Below are positions 1 through 5,860 of a DNA stretch of 11,000 nucleotides, in pieces. Numbering within the stretch: position 1 is the stretch's first letter; every line of letters starts with the position of its first letter. The position numbers were made by a program, and so were the translations under genes. The notes below the pieces were generated by a model, which searched no databases, was not told where the DNA came from, and saw only the letters and a program-made list of their open reading frames with translations. The DNA is from Chlamydiota bacterium. GTDB lineage: Bacteria; Chlamydiota; Chlamydiia; Chlamydiales; JAJFMB01. The DNA is taken from NCBI GenBank assembly GCA_021772355.1, contig JAJFMB010000231.1:1-11000 (forward strand), given 5' to 3'.

Positions 1-1950
1 ACCGAAGATAATAATAAATTTACTCTCTCGCTCTACCCGCAGAATCCCGAATATGAGCAGTCGTACTATCAAGCTCTTCACAACTCTATGCAAGCTTTTA
101 ACATCACTACTAATTGCGGCATGCTCAATGTTCTCTCATCCACTCCACATGTTGTTGACCCACTTCATCTCTTTATGAGTCAGCCTATTGAGCTAACGGA
201 GGAGTGGGTGAATTACTTAAATCAATTTCTTGCAAACCCTTCGTACTTTTACTACCGAAATGAAATTTTAGAGTGGGCTTTGAAGTCTCAGTATGAAATC
301 CTCAATGTTCCAAGGGATGATAATTGTCTTTTTTCCGCGGCTGCAGCACAAATGGGAGATTTTCCTCAAAACCTCCTAAGAACTTTAATAGTGTATAGAA
401 TGTATATGCGTCGTAGCACGGTTGAAGAGCATTTTACCAGTTCATATTTGGAGTATCTGGCTAAAATGGCAAATGATGGAAAATGGGGCGCACAACTAGA
501 ATTGTACGCTATTGGGGAAATGCTAGGCACAACCGTTTCGTTTCGAGCGACGTCACAGTTAAGGCTCGTTGATGGTAAACTTTTTCCTTCCGATGATTGT
601 ATCGATGGAGATATTTCTCCTAACGCCCCTAAGCTATATTTTTACATTGCTGTTGATGGTGAGGGTAATGACTCTCACGTGAGTGCGCTAATTCCTAAAG
701 ATGAAAATGAAAAATTCCAGAAATTGAATTTTCCCTCCATCCCTCCAGCATCTTGTTCATTCAATGAATATATAAAAAACTTTATTACAAGTGTCACTCA
801 TGAAGCAGAGGACGCTATCATGATGCTATGGACGATCCTTCACCGTTTAGAACGAGAAGACGATGGTTTGCTATGTCTCAACGATGGAGAGGAGCCGCTC
901 GTCTGTCAATCAGTTCCTGTTGTTACAGCTTTGATTTTTTTGCTTTTTGCTGAAAATGAGCTGACGGCAAAACTCGATATTGGCCGAGTACAATTTTCTG
1001 ATGCGTGTTGGAAACAGCTGCAGGATCACGCCTCTATGCTTCACTCCCTATCTGTTTTAAGCTGCACTCACAATAAAGAAACTGATCTTCGACGTTGGCT
1101 TCCTTTCCTGTCGACAACACGCATGCTTGATCTCAGTCACAACCAAATCTCAGTTATAACCCCTATCCTAGAAGCATTTCAGGGAAATTTTGCTCCCTCT
1201 CTTGATGTCAGTGATAACGAAATCCCTTTTTCAAAATTTGAGAATTTTCTCGAGAACATCATTTCTCAGAAAAGAAGATCACCTTTTTATAACGAAGTAA
1301 GGATCAGAGTAGGAAAGCAGAGTGGAAACTATTTTCCTCCTGAACAGGCTGTGAAAGTTGGACCCTTCCTAACCCTTTTCGGGATAGATAATGACCTGAT
1401 GAGACACATCCCGGACAATCACAATATCATAGGACTTCCTGACGAAATCCGTCACGTATTAAACGAAATTTTCCTTTCAGAAAAAATTGGAGAAAAAGAG
1501 TTAACTGAAATAAATGCAGTCCTGCAGCAAGATCGCTTCGACTCATATCGACCTTTTATTGTAGTGCACCTCTTAAAAAGATTTTTTATTTTTCAAGAGA
1601 ATACCAATGAGAAACGCGATATTATTTCACTGCTCATAAGCTCCTCTGACTGGGATTTTTTCGTGCGAAAACTGTTAGAAAAATGGGATGAATTAAAACC
1701 CGGAACTCAGTTTACTCCTGATCAGGTCATTCGAGAGATGAAAACAAATCCCAACAGACACACACGATTATTCCTGCAACTTTGTTGCAAAATGCATGAA
1801 AGATCAATAATTTTATTTGAAAGTCATAATTTATTTACGTTATGCGGGAAAGATCTTTGCCTCATACCTGCCCCCGATAGCATGCCCGATCCTCTCTTTA
1901 TCTTTCGAGATGATAAAGGTGAAAGCTATATTTTACAGCCTAAGCAATAA
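1..1950 (+). CDS. OTU-family cysteine protease with LRRs, 5'-partial
   Basis: Frame 1 is open to the window edge with no stop, and the first ATG (88) has no Shine-Dalgarno before it, so the true start lies upstream. Residues below count from that ATG. The OTU domain (about 68-205) shows the full catalytic set: PRDDNCLF with D77 and nucleophile C80, then GKWG (W133) leading into ELYAIGEML, and SHVSAL with H197. OTU enzymes hydrolyse ubiquitin linkages. Residues about 292-392 look like degenerate LRRs, including MLDLSHNQIS and SLDVSDNEIP. The C-terminal 140 residues may be a decayed second OTU: RSIILFES...FIFRDDKGESYIL resembles the end of the OTU unit in the gene at 3657, with Ser in the His position. 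No signal peptide can be judged because the N-terminus is missing. A secreted host deubiquitinase is the likely role by inference; the OTU assignment is firm, the LRR assignment moderate. Confidence 0.85.
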   Translation, partial: TEDNNKFTLSLYPQNPEYEQSYYQALHNSMQAFNITTNCGMLNVLSSTPHVVDPLHLFMSQPIELTEEWVNYLNQFLANPSYFYYRNEILEWALKSQYEILNVPRDDNCLFSAAAAQMGDFPQNLLRTLIVYRMYMRRSTVEEHFTSSYLEYLAKMANDGKWGAQLELYAIGEMLGTTVSFRATSQLRLVDGKLFPSDDCIDGDISPNAPKLYFYIAVDGEGNDSHVSALIPKDENEKFQKLNFPSIPPASCSFNEYIKNFITSVTHEAEDAIMMLWTILHRLEREDDGLLCLNDGEEPLVCQSVPVVTALIFLLFAENELTAKLDIGRVQFSDACWKQLQDHASMLHSLSVLSCTHNKETDLRRWLPFLSTTRMLDLSHNQISVITPILEAFQGNFAPSLDVSDNEIPFSKFENFLENIISQKRRSPFYNEVRIRVGKQSGNYFPPEQAVKVGPFLTLFGIDNDLMRHIPDNHNIIGLPDEIRHVLNEIFLSEKIGEKELTEINAVLQQDRFDSYRPFIVVHLLKRFFIFQENTNEKRDIISLLISSSDWDFFVRKLLEKWDELKPGTQFTPDQVIREMKTNPNRHTRLFLQLCCKMHERSIILFESHNLFTLCGKDLCLIPAPDSMPDPLFIFRDDKGESYILQPKQ

Positions 1951-1986
1951 TGGGCTACTTTCCATAGAAAACAAACGTATAAATTT

Positions 1987-2937
1987 TTAAGATTTTTGCA
2001 AAGAGTGAGTTAGATTCAATTCAGGGAAATATGTGACAAAAAATTCCTTTGCCGTGATGTCTTTGTTATGAAGGAGTGGAAAGTTATCTTTCTGGCTCTT
2101 TCTCACAACATTGTGGATAGTGCGCGGTTCAAATAGCGCATTTTGATCTTCAGGAGCTAAAATATCTGTCAGTTTTTTATCTAAGCAGTCTAGTCCCAAT
2201 CTATATTTTTTTTGGGGTGTAGTGATATGAATGGCATCACCAGATATGTCTATTTCGGTAAAACAACTTCTCATCTCTAAAGTAGTGATAAATTGAGAAG
2301 AAGCACTTTCGGATGCCTCCCGAATTCCGGGAAAATAGCGATCCCAAAAGGCTTGTCTATCCGCGAGAGCATTTTTGAAATTTAGAGATAGCTGTGGGTC
2401 CATTGTGGCATAAAATCCCACTTTTTCTTTAATCGCTTCCAAATGAGCATGTTTGGGGTCTTTGAATTGTGGACATCTGAACCATGAGCGTAAGAGAATC
2501 TCCTTCACCATGGTATTGTGATCGTCCAATGCCATGACGAGATCGGTCAGCAAAGCGTATCGTCCATCCGTTAGTTTTGTGTCTCGATCGTGTACTATTT
2601 TACCGATACTTTGAATGAGCTCTTGTACTTGTTTGAGAGGCAGTTTTGACCTTTCAGAAATATACCCCCCTCCCTTGAACATTTCCCTGTGCGCAGCGCA
2701 TTTGATGCTGGCAAGAAGAACTCCCGACTGTTCTTCAGTAATCTTATCAGCTCTAATATTCTGCTCGACAACTGTTTGTGCTAAGGCTCTATAGGCAGCT
2801 TCTTCTATCAGGTCATGGATTTCTTTAATCTGTATCGCTCTGTCCGTTTCTTCCTCAGTGCACTCAGAGGTGTGACCCATAAATTGTTGGGTAGTAGATG
2901 TGAGGGAAGACCATAAAGCATAACAATATGATGCCAT
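1987..2937 (-). CDS. Orphan soluble helical protein, 316 aa, unknown function
   Basis: I do not recognise this protein. It is predicted to be mostly alpha-helical and soluble, with no signal peptide and no hydrophobic stretch long enough to span a membrane. The N-terminal half is rich in charged helices (EEETDRAIQIKEIHDLIEEA near residue 30). The C-terminal 110 residues look more mixed alpha/beta (FTEIDISGDAIHITTPQKKY). The start codon follows a purine-rich stretch (AGAG, then a run of A) that is a weak ribosome site. A near-consensus promoter sits about 45 bases upstream, so it is probably transcribed alone. It converges on the OTU-LRR gene, with 36 bases between the two stops and no visible terminator hairpin there. 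Its position among probable effector genes suggests an accessory or secreted role, but nothing in the sequence shows it. Confidence 0.75.
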   Translation of the reverse strand: MASYCYALWSSLTSTTQQFMGHTSECTEEETDRAIQIKEIHDLIEEAAYRALAQTVVEQNIRADKITEEQSGVLLASIKCAAHREMFKGGGYISERSKLPLKQVQELIQSIGKIVHDRDTKLTDGRYALLTDLVMALDDHNTMVKEILLRSWFRCPQFKDPKHAHLEAIKEKVGFYATMDPQLSLNFKNALADRQAFWDRYFPGIREASESASSQFITTLEMRSCFTEIDISGDAIHITTPQKKYRLGLDCLDKKLTDILAPEDQNALFEPRTIHNVVRKSQKDNFPLLHNKDITAKEFFVTYFPELNLTHSLQKS

Positions 2938-2980
2938 CTTTTTTTTCTCTTAATCTATTTTTTGTTTAAAAAAGACATAT

Positions 2981-3009
2981 ATTTTATTATGTATGTTAAT
3001 TTATTTCAA
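2981..3009 (-). promoter_or_regulatory. Sigma-70-type promoter for the 316-aa gene
   Basis: On the minus strand the -35 box is TTGAAA (3004-3009, 5 of 6 to consensus). A 17-base spacer (2987-3003) follows, then the -10 box TAAAAT (2981-2986, 5 of 6). The predicted transcription start near 2975 gives a leader of about 38 bases. The -35 box and spacing match the promoter of the small gene at 8725. Confidence 0.6.
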
Positions 3010-3111
3010 CTAAAAATAATTTTATCTATTGAGAATGTCGGAGGCGCAATTAAAGAGCCTTGTTGCATGAATAAAAAAGTTCCATTGTTAATGAATGAAC
3101 TTGTCAAGATT

Positions 3112-3117
3112 GGGGGG
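3112..3117 (+). promoter_or_regulatory. G-run ribosome site deciding the start at 3128
   Basis: Six consecutive G lie 10 bases before the ATG at 3128 and could pair with the anti-Shine-Dalgarno. The earlier in-frame ATG at 3095 directly follows an in-frame TGA and has no purine-rich site upstream, so 3128 is preferred. The G-run is not a classical GGAGG, so the choice is moderate. Confidence 0.4.
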
Positions 3118-3127
3118 CTCTGATTTA

Positions 3128-3607
3128 ATGAATTTAATGTTTGCCTTACCTATTACGTTTGTCTATTTTTTGTTTGTTAATGTCTTGGTTACTGTGATGA
3201 TGACCGGCATTGTTTATTTTGTGCATTTTGTGCACTACCCCCTCTTCTACGCTGTTCCAGCAGAGCATATGCCGGAGTATTCCGAACGAAATAGCTTGTT
3301 AACCTCATTTGTGGTGGTCCCTTTGATGTTGGTTGAAACTGTAACAACGGTGTGGCTTGCAAATGACCCCGTCTTTCCCAATCTAAATCTCTATTTTAAT
3401 CTAGGAATGGTCTTGGTGGCAATTTTGTGGGCAAGCACCCTCTTCTTGCAAATGCCGTGTCATCGTAAATTGTCCCAGAGGTATGATGCCAAGGTGATTG
3501 CGTTTTTAATCCGGTCGAATTGGATCCGTATAATTGCCTGGTCAGTCCGCAGTATATTAATGTTATTTTTAATATTCCAAATATCACATCAATGTTTACC
3601 TAAATAG
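3128..3607 (+). CDS. Conserved four-helix inner-membrane protein, unknown function
   Basis: A 159-residue protein with four predicted transmembrane helices (about 5-33, 56-78, 88-108 and 132-152). I chose the ATG at 3128 because a G-run lies 10 bases before it; an in-frame ATG at 3095 would add 11 residues. From memory, the pattern HYPLF at the end of helix 1, MLVE in helix 2, LQMPCHRKL after helix 3 and SNWIRIIAWSVR entering helix 4 recurs in a family of uncharacterised membrane proteins across many phyla. I cannot name the family with certainty. Polar residues at helix ends or inside the membrane (H36, E70, Q108, H112, N131, R134, R141) suggest a buried site rather than a simple anchor. There is no export or catalytic motif. 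It is transcribed divergently from the 316-aa gene and lies 49 bases before the LRR-OTU gene, which has its own candidate promoter. Confidence 0.8.
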   Translation: MNLMFALPITFVYFLFVNVLVTVMMTGIVYFVHFVHYPLFYAVPAEHMPEYSERNSLLTSFVVVPLMLVETVTTVWLANDPVFPNLNLYFNLGMVLVAILWASTLFLQMPCHRKLSQRYDAKVIAFLIRSNWIRIIAWSVRSILMLFLIFQISHQCLPK

Positions 3608-3623
3608 TATCGTCACCTATTAT
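3595..3623 (+). promoter_or_regulatory. Candidate promoter for the LRR-OTU operon
   Basis: TTTACC (3595-3600, 4 of 6), a 17-base spacer and TATTAT (3618-3623, 5 of 6) overlap the end of the membrane-protein gene. Transcription would start near 3630, leaving a leader of about 27 bases that contains the AGAGGT ribosome site at 3645-3650. Confidence 0.4.
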
Positions 3624-3656
3624 ATCTCTTATTATTTTGCAATTAGAGGTATTATT

Positions 3657-5858
3657 ATGGGTTCTCCAGTTGGTGGTGGTCGAATTTGCAGTCCACCTGA
3701 TGTCACAAGCTCAATCAGTGACGATGTTCAACCTCACGAACTTCTGGAAAATCCAAACACGACCTATGCTGAAGCTAAAGTAATGTGGGAAGAGCTGCTT
3801 TTACCCCTAGATTTCTCGGATTTGAGTTTACAAGATTATCTTAATCCAAATTCTGGAAACCCTATAGAAATATTTGTAAAATCTACAGAGTCTATCAATG
3901 CGTTATTCGATGTGTTGAGTGCAAACGGATCCTCAGTAAGTAAACTTGATTTTTCCGGCATAAGTTTCGATAATATGACTTGGATGACTCTAGTGGGTTG
4001 TCTTAATTGGAATTTCAAAATGACCTCTCTTGTGTTGATGAAATGCGGAGTGTCTGGGGCACAACTTGATAGACTTGCGCATGATGGGCAATCATTTCTT
4101 GCAAGATGTCTAACGTTAGATATTTCTTGTGATGAGGAGGCAAGTGTTGCCCATGCCCAATCCTTGAATGGGGTACTACGGCAATGTCAAAACTCTATAG
4201 TGGATCTTCATATCTCTATCTGCTGTCGAGATTCCGGGGTGATCCAGGCGCTATTCCATGATCTCACAATGTCAAAATTAAGATTATTGTCTCTACCTGA
4301 TAATGAGATGACGGACGAAATTGCATTGCATCTTACCCGTTATATTTGTCCTCAATCTTGCGCAGAACAAGGAGAGCAACCCCCAAAGAAAAAGCAAAAA
4401 CTGAGTCCGCCAAGCTTCCCAAGCTTGGAAATGTTAGATCTCTCTGACAATAAATTAACCTCTCTTGGTTTTTTAGGTCCTATTATTCTAGATACATCGA
4501 TGTCAAGAGTCGATGTCGAAGGGAATAATATCCGTGATGATGCGTTGACTGTACTTCAGATACTGCTTCCGAGTGATGGCAATACAAAGAGGACTGATCA
4601 GTTAGATATTATTTTTCAGCCGCAGAGGAGCACTATCCCGGCAGATAAAGTGGCTGAGGCAAATAAATTTCTAGGGCAGTTTAAAGTGGAACTTACCGAG
4701 TTAGAAGATCCGGAAGAAGGGATTGAGAAACAGGAAGTGCGGTTGACAGGGGAAGAGTTTGATTTGTATCAGGAAATAGAAGGGGTAGGATCAATAACAG
4801 GTGAGCTAATTGCACGGGTAAATGCTGCTGTTCTAATGTTAAGAAATGAGGGTAATCTACCTGCGGCGGAAGTGATTTACAGAGCTTTCCTTAAAAAACA
4901 ATTTGATTTTTTTGAAGTATACGATGACGGAGACTGTTTATATCATGTAATTAATAAATTAGTCTCTCCGGAAATAATTACTAGAGAAATGATTGTAAAA
5001 GATTTAAGAAGTAGAAAAGAGGATGTGGCACCTTTCTTAGATACTGATTTTGAAGAGTATTGTAAGGGGGTTCTAGATGGCACTATGTGGGGCGGAGATG
5101 TTGAAATTGAGAGTGCAAGACGTATTTTAGCGCGACAGATTGTGGTGTTTGATTCTAGACATGCTTTTGAGTTAAAGAATGCTAGCTTGTGGCCAACCGG
5201 GGTGCAACTTAATGATGTCTATCAAGTAAATTCAGGGACACTTTACCTTTATTTCGATCAATCGAAGAATCATTATTGCGCTTTGAAAAGGAGAGAAATT
5301 AAAGTTACTTTGGAAGATCGAAGGCTAATCGAAAAAATTACTGCTTCAGCAGAATTAACTCAAGAACTTGTTAGTAGTGTAAATGATCAAGTTAAAATCT
5401 TAAGAAGTAAAGGTGCTGAAGTTGCAGTTTTAGTGATCAATCAAAAGGTAATACAACATGGTTTTGATATAAGAAATGGGGCTAAGTGCATCTATGATGT
5501 TATCAATGGGATGTTGTCGACAAATGTTGATGTTAATACGGTCAGAGACATGGTTGTCGCTAATTTGCGTGCGAGAAAGGAGGATGGTGCTTTTTCATTC
5601 GAAGGCGATTTTGAAGTGTATTGTAAAAAGTTAGCAGAAGGCATTGGACAACTGGATGAAAACGGAATTTATAGTTTAGCAGAGGTATTCCAGTGTCAAA
5701 TTGTGGTCTATAATTTAGATCACTTGTTGGAATTCAAAGAGGGGCGCTTATTGCCGGAAGGGATGAAAATACATCCGGAATATAGGTTTGATGGGACGAC
5801 TCTCTATCTTTGTTACGACCCTACGTCAAATAACTACTACCCCCTATCAAAGAAATAA
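3657..5858 (+). CDS. LRR protein with NLS-like loop and tandem OTU domains
   Basis: A 733-residue multidomain protein; the start follows AGAGGT with 6 bases of spacing. Residues about 95-310 hold spaced LRRs (KLDFSGISF, SLVLMKCGVS, LLSLPDNEMT, MLDLSDNKLT, RVDVEGNNIR). A loop between repeats carries PKKKQKL (243-249), which resembles the SV40-type nuclear signal. The first OTU unit (about 363-547) is complete: YDDGDCLY with D424 and nucleophile C427, MWGGD (W478) and NHYCAL with H539. The second (about 550-732) is clearly homologous (FDIRNGAKCIYDVING against FEVYDDGDCLYHVINK) but decayed: C611 stays, the acidic loop becomes NGAK, WGG becomes QLD and the histidine becomes N726. OTU proteases cleave ubiquitin chains, and bacterial pathogens deliver them into host cells. 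A host deubiquitinase effector is the best inference. No transmembrane segment or classical signal peptide is seen. It is probably cotranscribed with the next gene, 2 bases downstream. Confidence 0.88.
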   Translation: MGSPVGGGRICSPPDVTSSISDDVQPHELLENPNTTYAEAKVMWEELLLPLDFSDLSLQDYLNPNSGNPIEIFVKSTESINALFDVLSANGSSVSKLDFSGISFDNMTWMTLVGCLNWNFKMTSLVLMKCGVSGAQLDRLAHDGQSFLARCLTLDISCDEEASVAHAQSLNGVLRQCQNSIVDLHISICCRDSGVIQALFHDLTMSKLRLLSLPDNEMTDEIALHLTRYICPQSCAEQGEQPPKKKQKLSPPSFPSLEMLDLSDNKLTSLGFLGPIILDTSMSRVDVEGNNIRDDALTVLQILLPSDGNTKRTDQLDIIFQPQRSTIPADKVAEANKFLGQFKVELTELEDPEEGIEKQEVRLTGEEFDLYQEIEGVGSITGELIARVNAAVLMLRNEGNLPAAEVIYRAFLKKQFDFFEVYDDGDCLYHVINKLVSPEIITREMIVKDLRSRKEDVAPFLDTDFEEYCKGVLDGTMWGGDVEIESARRILARQIVVFDSRHAFELKNASLWPTGVQLNDVYQVNSGTLYLYFDQSKNHYCALKRREIKVTLEDRRLIEKITASAELTQELVSSVNDQVKILRSKGAEVAVLVINQKVIQHGFDIRNGAKCIYDVINGMLSTNVDVNTVRDMVVANLRARKEDGAFSFEGDFEVYCKKLAEGIGQLDENGIYSLAEVFQCQIVVYNLDHLLEFKEGRLLPEGMKIHPEYRFDGTTLYLCYDPTSNNYYPLSKK
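4410..4428. repeat. Perfect 8-bp inverted repeat inside the LRR region
   Basis: CCAAGCTT and AAGCTTGG flank a CCC loop. It lies in the coding sequence for the PPSFPSLE segment just after the NLS-like loop. It may be incidental to codon choice. Confidence 0.5.
4743..5852 (+). repeat. Diverged internal duplication of the OTU unit
   Basis: Two head-to-tail units of about 185 codons (4743-5297 and 5304-5852) encode homologous proteins. Matching landmarks are ELIARVNAAVLMLRNEG with ELVSSVNDQVKILRSKG, LRSRKED with LRARKED, DFEEYCK with DFEVYCK, and RQIVVFD with CQIVVYN. The similarity is seen at protein level and includes helices before the catalytic cysteine, so the whole unit was duplicated, not just the protease core. 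Confidence 0.8.
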
Positions 5859-5860
5859 AC

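Noticed and set aside
1951..1986. Gap between the convergent genes, checked for a bidirectional terminator
   Set aside because: No inverted repeat with a GC-rich stem is visible in these 36 bases.
3067..3123. An 18-codon reading frame overlapping the membrane-protein start, which might be a leader peptide
   Set aside because: It has no properly spaced ribosome site (GGAGG at 3040-3044 is over 20 bases away) and no attenuator-like hairpin. Chance is the simpler explanation.
3629..3640. The 12-mer TTATTATTTTGC, also at 8663-8674, both upstream of accessory genes
   Set aside because: It is low-complexity AT sequence, and the two copies sit at different positions relative to the promoters. It is not enough for a shared operator.
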